From Geosiphon pyriformis (Eukaryota > Glomeromycota > Glomeromycetes > Archaeosporales > Geosiphonaceae): a stretch of 59,931 nucleotides of DNA. Every line of letters begins with the position of its first letter. Position 1 is the stretch's first letter. Made by a program: the position numbers and the translations under genes. This document shows positions 1 through 9,224 of this stretch, one piece after another. The DNA is taken from contig JAAOMT010000760.1 in assembly GCA_016748015.1 (NCBI GenBank), forward strand, positions 925,234 to 985,164, read 5' to 3'. Under the pieces are notes generated by a model, which did no database searches, was not told where the DNA came from, and worked only from the letters and a program-made list of their open reading frames with translations.

Positions 1-1
1 C

Positions 2-94
2 AAAAATCCTAATAGTCGACCGACTGCAAATGATGCTTTAAAAGATGAGTGGTTTAATTTGCCAGAGGAGCAATTATCTATAATGGAAGCTTAG
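2..94 (+). CDS. 3' end of a probable protein kinase gene (partial)
   Basis: Thirty codons are open from the window edge to a TAG at 92-94. The peptide contains PNSRPTANDALKDEW, which looks like the C-terminal end of a eukaryotic protein-kinase catalytic domain (subdomain XI, the conserved Arg followed by Pro-Thr-Ala and an Ala-Leu helix). A short acidic tail, LPEEQLSIMEA, follows. Kinase-like genes of this sort are numerous in arbuscular mycorrhizal fungi. This is the only sequence in the window that looks like a host gene; its codons are less AT-shifted than the flanking DNA. With only 30 residues the family assignment is tentative, and the start lies outside the window. Confidence 0.5.
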   Translation, partial: KNPNSRPTANDALKDEWFNLPEEQLSIMEA

Positions 95-464
95 ACTTTT
101 AAACACCCTATATTAAATATACTGATGTTATACAAGTTTTATTATTTGCTTAAATCAATTTTAATTTTTAAATTTGTCATGCTTATTTTGGTTTTTTTAT
201 ATTTTCGGAATTAAAAAAGTATTTTATTCAAAATAAATAGCTTTTTTATTTTATTTTTTTAGCTGTTAATGACTGAATTTTTTACACCAGATTTTTTAAA
301 CAATACATTATTTTCTGTAAATATTAACAAAAAATTTGATTATGTTTTGTTTATATAAACCAGTTATTTAAATTAGTTAAAACAATCCTATATTTTAAAC
401 AATATATTTCTGGTTAATCTATTATATATATATTAAGTATGTAAAAAAAAATTATATTAATTAT
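95..464. other. AT-rich spacer downstream of the kinase gene
   Basis: No open frame or repeat is recognised. It holds the presumed 3' untranslated and terminator region of the kinase gene and runs into the poly-T side of a minus-strand LINE tail near 465. Confidence 0.4.
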
Positions 465-1165
465 ATTTTTTATTATTATTTAATCTGCAGTCCAATTATT
501 ATTTAATATAATAAGTCAACTTAAATTAAAAATAATTTATGTATTTTTTACATATAACCAAACATAAACCTATTTAAACTAAATTACATAAATCTATAAA
601 AAAAAATTTATTTTAAAAAGATATTTTATACATAATTACACCAATATATTATTATTTATAATAATATTACTTATCTATTTAATATTTATTTTTGACTTAA
701 TACAATTTGGTTAATACTTTTAAAAAGCCAACAATTAAAGTAAATATTTTTACATAAAGTATTATTTAAATTAATATTAATTTTAGTTTTAATCTTAATA
801 TATTCTCTGTTAATTTTATTTAAAAACCTACTAAAAATAAACAATTTACTTTAAACTATAATAATTATATTTTTTAGCTTTTTATATTATATTTAAGTAA
901 TTTAAATAATTTAACTTAAATATTATTTTTTAATTTAATATTATTTAATTATAAATTATAATAATTTTACAAACTTTTTTTGTATATAATATTATTAACA
1001 ATAATAATAATATAATTAATTAATTAAATAAAAAATATTAAAAAATATTTAAAATATTTATAAGTAATATTAATATCTTGTAATTTTTTTATTAATATTA
1101 ATATTAATAAATACCACTATTTAATATGATATTACTACTTAAAATTTTAAATTAACTATAATTTA
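465..1165 (-). mobile_element. LINE-D, 3' end with conserved LINE tail (decayed)
   Basis: Read on the minus strand, 560-532 matches the 3' tail shared by the other LINEs here (consensus TAGTCACGTGTAGAAAATGC, at 18,421-18,452 in LINE-A), and the following bases match the LINE-A 3' UTR further on, including a block equivalent to CATTTGGACTTTATTC near 490. The rest is too AT-shifted to translate with confidence. It is continuous with 18,661-21,083 once the LTR and LINE-A inserted between them are removed. The edge at 465 is approximate. Confidence 0.6.
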
Positions 1166-1989
1166 TGTTATTATTAAAAGTTTATTTACTTTTTTTTTAA
1201 TATTATTAATGTTATATTATTTTTAATTCTACTATTAATAGAAGTCAATAAACTTTTAATAAGTTAATTCTTTTTTTAAAATATTTTTTTATATTTTGAA
1301 CTATATATGCTATTGAATTTATAATAAACTGGCCAATTTTATATCAATTACTTGTACAATTACTTTGCAATAAAAGTCAACTCTTTTACAAAAAAATCTT
1401 ATTTATAAGTTTTTTAATTAATATATAGTTACTTTGCTATAAAAGTCAATTTTTTTACAAAAAATTTTGACTATAAATTATCTAATAATATAAAAAAAAT
1501 AATGAAAAAAATTATAATTAAGAAAAAAAATAAAAAATTATACTAAAGAAGTTATTTTGAATTTAAGTTTAAAGATTATTAATAATTAATAAAATTAGTA
1601 ACTAATTAATTTTAAAATATTAGTATATAAAAATAAGTTTCAAAGTAATAATTTAAAAAGTTTATGTTTTCAATATAAGTTTTATTTAAATTGATTTATA
1701 ACAAAAATATTTTAAGTTTAAGTAAAAATTAATTTTAACAAAAATACATTTTTATAAAAAAAAAGTTTTTTTTTTATTATAATACATAATTTAACACTTT
1801 TTTTCTATTAATATTTTGATAAACTAAAAATATATTTTGTCAAACAATAAATTATTTCTGTAAATTATAAATTATTTTAATAAACTGTTAAATATTTTGT
1901 TAAATTATTAAATATTTTATAAATTTTTAATGTCATATAATTTAATATATTATATAATTTAATTATATTTGTGTTTAGTACAAATTAAA
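1166..1989 (-). mobile_element. Type-1 LTR, 3' part, minus strand (decayed solo LTR?)
   Basis: Aligned on the minus strand with the type-1 LTR at 55,804-56,753, this stretch has the same order of blocks: TGTTATTATTAAAAG at the LTR edge, TTTGAACTATAT, the AACTGGCCAATT block, the AGTTACTTTGCTATAAAAGT block (twice), then TACAAATT. It stops where LINE-A begins and resumes at 18,539-18,660, ending AATAACA. No internal Gypsy sequence is seen at either end, so it is probably a solo LTR inserted in LINE-D. Bases 1,162-1,165 (TTTA) and 18,661-18,664 (ATAT) do not match, so a target duplication is not evident. Confidence 0.7.
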
Positions 1990-2126
1990 AACTTCTTTCT
2001 CTCTTTTGTCTAAAATTCCCAAAAAAAAGTTAAGAGTTTTTTGAAAAGAAGTTTTTTACTATTCAGTATAATAAATCAAAACTGTTTTTCAATTTTGAGA
2101 CCATTGTTGGTTTTAATATTGCCATC

Positions 2127-3926
2127 ATGAAGAAAGCTGCCAAAAAATCTGGCTCTGGTGGTGGTCTTAGACCAGTTCTACCAAGGAAAAAGAGAAGGGG
2201 TGGTGTTTTAAACGACATTGTCGAAGCTAAGATGGATTCTACTGGTAGTTCAGCTAGTTGTTCTTAGGATTCAGAAACTGGAAATATGACCAAGTCGAAA
2301 AGTGTGGATATAGAAAAGGAGTGTCTAGTGGAGGAGACCAGTTTTCAACAAAAGAGTAAAGAAGAGTTTGGTGGTGGCAATGCTGATATGACTTTCAAAA
2401 GTCCCAAAAGAACTGTTATAAAGTGATCTCTTGGTAAACCCATTGGTATGAACAATTTCAGCAAGGAATATGGTGATAATGATAATGTGTTAAATGAGTT
2501 ACTCTCGCTCTCTCTCCTTCTGTCTCTTAAGCCTGTGGTCTAAGTCTTGATCAGGAAATCTTTCGCGTTAAATATCAATCTGGTTGCAGTGGCTGGGAAA
2601 TCTTCTCAAGAGAAACTAAATTTTGTCAGGAAAATTTTTTCTGGTGTGAATGGTTTTGGGGGGGCCTTTACCTCCTCAAAATTTGGTGGCATAATCCGTG
2701 TTACCTTCACTTCTAATGAGGCAATGATAGCTGCAGCGAATCTGGCAAATGATTGTGGTGTTGTAATGAACACTGGTCTCAAGCACCCTGGCAACAATCA
2801 TATAAATTGGTCAATTGTGCTGAAGAAAATTCCTGTGGGAACATCTTTAAAAACTGTGCATGCAGCTGTGTCTGAGTTTGGTAAGATTGTGAAGATCAGA
2901 ATGCAATTGGTGGGTTTGTGGCAAAAAGCGATTGTCAATTTGGAAAATCAAAATCAGGCTGATCTCTTGGCTTTTAAGTGGTCTATCCTTATTGGGAAAG
3001 ATGTGGTTTGTGTGGTCAGAGCTGATGTGGATAAACAAACATAGGATGCCAGGGATGAGTTTAGGACTTTGCTCTGCACTCTTTCTATGAGAACAACTGC
3101 TCATAATCTATGAGATTTTATTGGTTTAGTTGGTGAGAAAACATGTGTCATTGATCATAATTCTGTCAGCTATTTGTGTGCTCACTGTGTAACTGTGTGC
3201 TTTGGTTCTAGATTTGATCTAGTTAATGTGATGAAAGCAACTCCCATTATAAAGGGTGTTGGTCTCTGTTGGTTTCGCCTCTTTTTGGCATTGTGTTTGG
3301 TTTGCAAGTGTCCTGATCATACATCTCTTACCTGTGTTTCAGTTAAGAATGACTCAACTCTAAAGAAAAAAAAGGCTCTTCTTTCTATGCATGACCAAGC
3401 CAGATTGGCCAATATTTATGCAAAGAAGTTTGCACCTATATCTCATCCATTGTCTTTCAATGGCAAAATCTGGGCTTCGGTGGTTGGTGCTTCTCCTGGT
3501 GTTTTTTCTCATCAGGTTTCTTCTTTTGGTTCCATAGAACATGATAAACTTTTCCCTTCTGTTGTGAATGATTTGGAAAGATAATTAATTGGCATTGAGA
3601 GCAGTCTTATCAGTCTCGTGAGACAAATTGTTGAGTTGGCTAAAAGGTTGGATTTACTCATGCTGGCAGTTTCCCAGTCTAGCCCTGGATGTCAGCTGCC
3701 AATGACCCCCCCATTACAGAATCAAGAGGAGGATATAGTGATGAGAGCAGATTCAGGTGAAGCCATTAGTGGCAAAATTGCTGCGTTTAAGGACTCTTCG
3801 GTGTCCTCTCATGTTATCAAGTTGGAAAATATGTTGGAGGGCCTCTCTAGGTCTGTGTTGAACTTATTTGCCCATTTTGACAGTTTGGCTTTGGCTGGTG
3901 GTGCTCTTTCTTTACCCATTTCTTAA
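2127..3926 (+). pseudogene. LINE-A ORF1: RRM/zinc-knuckle-type RNA-binding protein (broken by stops)
   Basis: The frame opens at ATG 2,127 with a basic N-terminus (MKKAAKKSGSGGG, then PRKKRRGGVL) and stays open for about 599 codons apart from internal stops at 2,265 (TAG), 2,424 (TGA), 2,541 (TAA), 3,042 (TAG), 3,111 (TGA) and 3,582 (TAA). The middle has two RRM-like blocks: one around FGGIIRVTFTS at 2,680-2,715, the other around FGKIVKIRMQLVGLWQKAIV at 2,877-2,936. A Cys-rich patch at 3,174-3,340 (CAHC..C and CKC) may be a remnant zinc knuckle. LINE ORF1 proteins bind element RNA and take it to the nucleus. The C-terminal third, with ENMLEGLSRSV, could form a coiled coil. There is no frameshift, so the damage is point mutation only. 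The final TAA (3,924-3,926) overlaps the ATG of ORF2. Confidence 0.75.
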
Positions 3927-4310
3927 TGAGTAGTCTGGTTTGGAAAATTGCCATGTGTAATGTTTGGGACATGAACAATCCTGCAAAACAGAATAACATT
4001 GTTTGTTGGCATAAAAATATGGGCAATTTGATTTTGATTGTTACTAAGACTAAGTTGAAAGGTGGGATCTGTCTTTGGATCATGGACAAGTTTGATGGTG
4101 TTCAGGTTTTCACTTCCAGTTTGGATGTTGGTCATTTGGATTCTGGTGTCACAATTATTATGAACATTTCTTTGGCTCGACATGTGTATAAGGTTTTGGA
4201 TGTTTTTGGTCGGCTTCTTTCTATTAGATTACTCTTCAAAAATAAACTTTCTGTGTCAATTTTGGAACTGTATGCTGAAGCATCTCTGGCAGTACGTTTC
4301 TCTTAGGTGG
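3926..4310 (+). pseudogene. LINE-A ORF2, N-terminal part (APE endonuclease start)
   Basis: ATG 3,926 overlaps the ORF1 stop as TAATG, so ORF2 is likely translated by termination-reinitiation. About 127 codons follow, covering the first half of an apurinic-type endonuclease (TKTKLKGG, GLY/ELYAEAS regions), up to an in-frame TAG at 4,304-4,306, probably from a Gln codon. The last four bases, GTGG at 4,307-4,310, are the left target duplication of Gypsy 1A. The frame resumes at 14,130. Confidence 0.75.
4307..4310. repeat. Target duplication of Gypsy 1A, left copy GTGG
   Basis: GTGG abuts LTR start TGTTACC at 4,311. The right copy at 14,126-14,129 reads ATGA, i.e. GTGG with two G->A changes. The LINE ORF2 frame, read through GTGGGC, restores a Val-Gly pair. 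Confidence 0.7.
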
Positions 4311-4528
4311 TGTTACCAAACAAAATTAGAGATATTGTTTAGCATGAAATTACCCTTATAAATCTTATCATTAATTAGCATATATTATCGTTTCAAATTA
4401 TCACTTATTATATTACCAAAATGTCTGAAATTATTATTTAATTAATAACTCAATTTGTACATAACACAAATGTAACCTAAAGTATGATGATCAATCATGC
4501 AATACCCCGAAATATATAACACTTAAAA

Positions 4529-4627
4529 GTTCGCCAAAATTTGTAGAAATTTGCTGAAATAATTGATAGTTCACTGAAATATTTAATAGTTTGCAGAAAT
4601 AACTTGTATTTTTAGTTCAGCAAAATT
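4529..4627 (+). repeat. Iterated TTYGCYRAAAT motif in the U3 of the type-1 LTR
   Basis: Six degenerate copies of a motif like AGTTTGCCGAAAT lie here, spaced about 15-25 bp, just upstream of the TATA box (TTCGCCAAAA, TTTGCTGAAAT, TTCACTGAAAT, TTTGCAGAAAT, TTCAGCAAAA). The right LTR has the same set at about 13,360-13,486. Likely activator sites; the factor is unknown. Confidence 0.5.
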
Positions 4628-4676
4628 ATAGAAAAAAGCAAAGTTCAAGTTCATAGAATAGTGTTACAACAAGTTG

Positions 4677-4766
4677 TATAAAAAAAGAACTTCTCTTTTC
4701 GAGAAAATGTATCTTACTTTAGATTTATCACTTAGAACTATTCCTACACACACAAAAAGAAATAAA
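4677..4766 (+). promoter_or_regulatory. Type-1 LTR TATA box and polyadenylation signal
   Basis: TATAAAAA at 4,677-4,684 follows a short inverted repeat (TACAACAAGTTGTA). AATAAA lies at 4,761-4,766. The spacing fits U3 promoter, R and poly(A) signal within an LTR. Both are conserved in the right LTR and in the LTRs of 1B and the solo copy at 37,035. Confidence 0.55.
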
Positions 4767-5274
4767 TATCAAATAATTCAAAAAACCAAATTTTTTAATT
4801 ATTGCACTTGGAAAATTCCAAAAAAACAACTAATGTTTTGAAATTGATTAGCTACCAATTTCAATAAACTGTTAGTGACTCCAGGCCTGGATAGAAAACG
4901 TTTCTCTTGATAAAATCCTATTTCTTTTACATTTCTTTTATTTTTCTTTTTTTTTCTTAGTACAATCATTAGGGTAGCCTACAGACAAGATTCCTGTAGA
5001 AGAGTTGACTTTTACAGTAAAGTAACTACACATTTTAGTGAGCTTCCAGACAAGCAATTCCTGGGAAAGAGTTGACGTTTACTACAATGTAACTATACAA
5101 AGCAACTGGCACGGAATTGGCCATTTCACTAATAAGCCCAGCAGTTCAAATTATAAAAGATAATTTGAAGATAAATTCAGTTACTGGAGATTCAACCACA
5201 TCCAGAAAACGTGAATTCACAGCAAACAGACATCAACAACATTTAAGAAAAGAGACCAAAAACCTTTGGTAACA

Positions 5275-5319
5275 TTTGGTGCTCTTCTATAGAAATAACA
5301 CAGCAACAACAAATTCAAA
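5275..5319 (+). other. Primer-binding site and gag leader of Gypsy 1A
   Basis: The bases after the LTR read TTTGGTGCTCTTCTATAG; TGG at 5,277 would pair with a tRNA CCA end. The same TTTGGTGCTC follows the LTRs of 2A (33,294), 1B (27,524) and, as TTTGGTGCTT, 2B (24,960). The tRNA was not identified. Only eight codons lie between an in-frame TAA and the GTG at 5,320. Confidence 0.6.
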
Positions 5320-7272
5320 GTGGCGACCATACCCGATGCAACAACTCTAGAGTATTACCAATTGATTTACACCCACTGCAAGCAAAAATTCAACATTCCA
5401 GACGGAATTGAAATTGTCAAGAAATCAGTATACCAATACATTGAAAACTACATCAACAATTATCTTTTTGGAAATTACAATATTTTAGAAGTTAGAAGCA
5501 ACCTTTATAATAATTTAGCACACTATTCACAATTGAAAACTGAAGACCTTAACAGTGAAACACTGGCCACTTATTTTCAAAAACTTAATTTTAACATTAT
5601 CAAGTACTGTGAAGAAACATATCCAATACAGTCTCAATACTCTATTGATTTTGAATTGGAGACAGAAACAAGCAACAAAGGCAAACACAAATTAAAACAA
5701 TACTCAAAAACCACCCCAAATACTTCAATACCACCAAAAACAACTGCCAAACACTTACAAACACCTGAACAAGAAACCAGTTCAAAACTTCCACTTACTA
5801 TCACACCTTTTCCAGCTTCACTTGAACAAACACAAACACTTAATTCACCCTTAAATTGATTTGCAAGACCAGAAGATTTTACATCACTCAGAAGTCCCAC
5901 CAGACAGCAAAAATTCCTTCAAACTAGTTTCAATCTTCTTGATTTTCTAGCTGAAAATCAAAGTGAATATTCTGAGACAGCAGTGAACAAAGAAAACGAC
6001 TCTGAAACATCTAAAGAAGAATCAATAGACAGTGAAAACAAAGAAGACAACATGACAGCCTATATTGCAAAAATTCCTGAATTTAATAGAGAAGATATCG
6101 AGACCAGTTCCCAAAAATGGCTCAACCAAGTTACTAAAGCTGGAGATGCAAATGGATGGAATGCTGCCAAAATGTTAAGAACAATTCCCTACTTTCTCAA
6201 AGAAACAGCAGGCAAATGGTTCAAAAACTTGACCACTTCTTTTAATGACTGAACAACTTTCAAAACTGACTTCTTAGAACAATTTACCAATAACAACACC
6301 TCAATCACACTTTGAAATTGTTTTCGCAATATCAAACAAAAATCCTCCGAATCTGTTATGACTTATATTAGGAAATTCAACAAACTTCTCAGATGAATTT
6401 GCCAACTCGAAACAAATGATTATTATTCCGATGCTCAAATCTTGGATCAATTTATCACTGGTCTAAAAGATAAACTAATTAAAAAAGTTCGCTCACATGC
6501 CCCAGAAGATTTAAACTCTGCCATACAGCATGCGAAAAGATACAAAATGGTCATGGAAGAGGCCAATCACACAAAACTTGTAAATCTGGCAATTGGAAAA
6601 ACCAGCTCAGCAGCTGAAAAAAAAATTGACCAACTCACAAAAAAGATTAAAAACTATTTTACCAATCAACAACAACAGCAACCCCAAAGATATCAACCAT
6701 CCCAAAGACAAAATCAAAATAATTTTGTACCACTTTCTAATAACCAGCCTCAGAATTGTCATTACTGTGAAATCTCTGGCCATTGGAAAAAAGATTGCAG
6801 AAAGCTACAACAAGACCAACAAAATAGGGGTAATCAATGTTACCTTCCATCACAGCAATCTTATTATCAACCACCACTACTAGCTTACTATCCACCAAGA
6901 CCCCAATATCAAAGTAACTATTATCAGCCCACTCCACAGCCAATCCAACAGCAATACCAACAACCATCCACACAACATTATCAAGTACCTGCTTGAAGAC
7001 TGACTACACAAAATCAATTCACACCACAAAACCAATACCAAGTAAACAACCATAGAATCAATTCGAACAACCAATTGGTTCCCCAAAATTCCATTCAACC
7101 AAGACCCAACCACTATCACACTCAACCCAGTTATTTAACAATGCCAGAAGAACAGAATTTTTATCATACTGCACCCTCGGAAGGTAGAGCTGCAGCACAA
7201 CAACAAAACCATTCCTATACTTCCACCACAATCCCACCAGCCAAAATTGCTAAAAATACCAACCTTTCAGAT
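5320..7272 (+). pseudogene. Gypsy 1A gag
   Basis: The frame begins at GTG 5,320 (codons GTG GCG ACC ATA CCC); there is no in-frame ATG in the first 179 codons, and all five copies of the two Gypsy families keep GTG here. The capsid-like retrotransposon gag core is at about 6,050-6,600 (WLNQVTKAGDANGW, then the LDQFITGLKDKLIKKV block). A CCHC zinc knuckle, C-x2-C-x4-H-x4-C, is at 6,760-6,800 (CHYCEISGHWKKDC). A Gln/Pro/Tyr-rich tail follows. In-frame TGA codons lie at 5,857, 6,250, 6,313, 6,394 and 6,994, several in contexts where Trp is expected. Gag and pol share one frame: element 1B reads straight through here, and 1A has lost one T near 7,273-7,283. Confidence 0.85.
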
Positions 7273-7283
7273 ATATTTTCTTT

Positions 7284-7960
7284 GAGTTCAAAGCAAATGA
7301 GTCACCATTCCTGCTTAGCAATATGGTCACCAACAAACAAAAAGCAATCACTGCTATGTACACTGAAGCAGAAGTCAAAGAAAAGACAATTCGCTTGATC
7401 CTAAACAGTAGATCCACCAGAAGCATCATCACCTACCAGTTAATGCAACAATTAAAGAGAAATGTCAACTGACCAGCTCAAACAGTAATTGTTACTGCCA
7501 ATAGCATGAAAAAGACTCCAGTAGGAAAAATTGACAATTTTCTGTTCATTCTTGATGGAATCACTATTCCAGTCAAAGTTCTTGTAATAAACGCGCCCCA
7601 GTACTAAGCTCTCATCAGAAATGATTGGCTCCAAAAAGCCAATGCTAATCTGAATTGGGAAACACAAGAGTTAACAATCTTCTACTAAGGACAACACGCT
7701 CGAGTACCTGCCACTTGTGGTACATTCAACAAATGCTCTGAAAAAGCCCCGGCTTTTGAATTCGAACCAGAAGAAGAAAAACCAATAGTCAAAACATTCA
7801 TGGCTCTTGGATTAACATCCAATTGGGCCAAGGAAACTGAACAAGAACATTTTACTCCACACTCTGAACCTGAAACCCCTGGATAGAATATTCCTTACTC
7901 AAAGCCTGAACCACAAAAACAACACCCTTACATTCCACTCAAATGCAAAGACTGCCACAA
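7284..7960 (+). pseudogene. Gypsy 1A aspartic protease
   Basis: The retropepsin active-site region reads LILNSRSTRSIITYQ at about 7,395-7,439, where D-S/T-G is expected: Asp is Asn (AAC at 7,404) and Gly is Arg. Copies 1B (LDSRS, about 29,633) and 2A (LDNRS, about 35,757) keep the Asp but also have Arg, so the Gly->Arg change is either old or recurrent. The VLVINAPQY-ALIRNDWL block near 7,580-7,630 is the second conserved region. Stops: TGA 7,470, TAA 7,605, TAA 7,686, TAG 7,884. Confidence 0.75.
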
Positions 7961-8560
7961 AAAACTCTCCTCAATGGGAGTCTGTATTTCACTTGAAGAA
8001 GAATATGAAAATCATACTTGTTATTACTGCAAGACTTGCCACAGAGAACGATGGAGCCATCTAATAAAAAGAAGTGGAAAATGGAATAACACCCCTTGTT
8101 TGAATTGTGGAGATATGCTACCAAAAAAATGCAATTGGATTAATGTAGCAATGAGAGGAGAAGTCTGCAATCAGACCTGTCAATATGCTTTATCAATTTC
8201 AGAAAAAGTAAAAAGAGGAACATCTTTTAATGCAGCATACAATAGTGCTCTCAACAAACTTTATCACTACCCTTATGATGTTGAGATGATTTTTGACCTA
8301 GCAATGACATTAATTAATAGAGCTACTAAAGAAAATGTCTGTCAAATGAAGGAAGCAAAATACATTGAATACACTATAGAATTAGCTGGATTTGATTATG
8401 AAGACGAAGTAGAAGTTTACTACCAAATTACAAGTCACACTTATCCAACCCAAGAAGCTCAAATTCAACGATTAAAGCAAATAAACATTAGGCTATGTGA
8501 AGAATACATTATGCCTTGTGATGAAAAGTGGTGTCCTGAATGCTATGCTCTTAGCATTCC
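7950..8560 (+). pseudogene. Gypsy 1A cysteine-rich (zinc-ribbon-like) pol domain
   Basis: Between protease and dUTPase lies about 200 residues with repeated Cys pairs: CKDC (7,950), CYYCKTC (about 8,018), CLNC (8,098), CNQTC (8,167) and CDEKWCPEC (8,517). The spacing suggests three or four zinc sites. The same domain is recognisable in 2A (36,340-36,955) and, badly decayed, in 1B (30,955-31,560) and 2C (52,855-53,470), so it is a fixed part of these elements. I know no standard Gypsy pol domain here; nucleic-acid or protein binding is a guess. It is in frame with, and fused to, the dUTPase. Confidence 0.6.
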
Positions 8561-8689
8561 GCTGTCCAGTGAAAATGATGAAAATGAAATTGAGTTCGGA
8601 GAACTTAAAGCAACAGAAAAAATTGAAGCAACACTCATCTATCTCATTGAAAATCAACCTGCTTTACAACTCAAATACTTTAACAACAA

Positions 8690-9158
8690 TAGACAAGAAA
8701 TAAAACCTGAAAAAGCACATGAAATTAATGCTGGATATGACCTAAGATATCCAGACAAGGATACTCTTGTTCTCAAACCCAAATCTCTCACAAAAATCAA
8801 CCTCAAAATTGCTCTGGAAATTCTGCCAGGAGCAATGGTTCAAATCGCCTCCCAGTCTTTTCTGGCAAGCAAAGAAATCAATATCAGAGGAGAAATAATC
8901 GATGCTAGATATACTGGTGACATAACAGTAATACTCCAAAATGAAACTGACAAGCCGTTTAAGATTGAACATGTTAAAAAAATTGCCCAAGCCATTTATT
9001 TACTCTTAATTAACATTTCAGGTTTACAATTAGTCAGTCAAAGAGAACAATTGGGAAAAAATGAAAGAGAAACCAATGGTTTTGGTTCAACTGGACAATT
9101 TACAGTTCCAGTAAACATAGCTCTTAATAAACAAAGTGAATCTCACCAGATTCTATGA
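8690..9158 (+). CDS. Gypsy 1A dUTPase domain of pol
   Basis: The trimeric dUTPase motifs are in order: motif 1 AGYDLRYP (8,730), motif 2 ASQSF in place of the usual S-R-S (about 8,850), motif 3 GEIIDARYTGDITVI (about 8,890), motif 4 KIAQAIYLLL (about 8,977), and the glycine-rich P-loop-like motif 5 RETNGFGSTG (about 9,066-9,095). The uracil-binding Tyr in motif 3 is present. The enzyme cleaves dUTP to dUMP and PPi and keeps uracil out of newly made cDNA. It belongs to the open stretch 7,974-9,158, which begins in the Cys-rich domain and ends at TGA 9,156. The 2A copy keeps S-R-S in motif 2. Confidence 0.88.
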
Positions 9159-9224
9159 CTTCCACAACCAATTACTATTTCACCCTTTGAAGAACATCTA
9201 GAAATCGACATCTGCCTAAAGCCA

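Larger units (their letters stand above)
4311..5274 (+). repeat. Gypsy 1A left LTR (964 bp)
   Basis: It starts TGTTACCAAACAAAATTAG and ends CTTTGGTAACA. Compared with the right LTR it lacks a 16-bp piece near 4,608 and otherwise differs mostly by C/T and G/A changes. Confidence 0.93.

Noticed and set aside
7265-7290. Programmed -1 frameshift between gag and protease in 1A
   Set aside because: Element 1B reads through the same place in one frame (NIFLFEFEA); 1A simply lacks one T.
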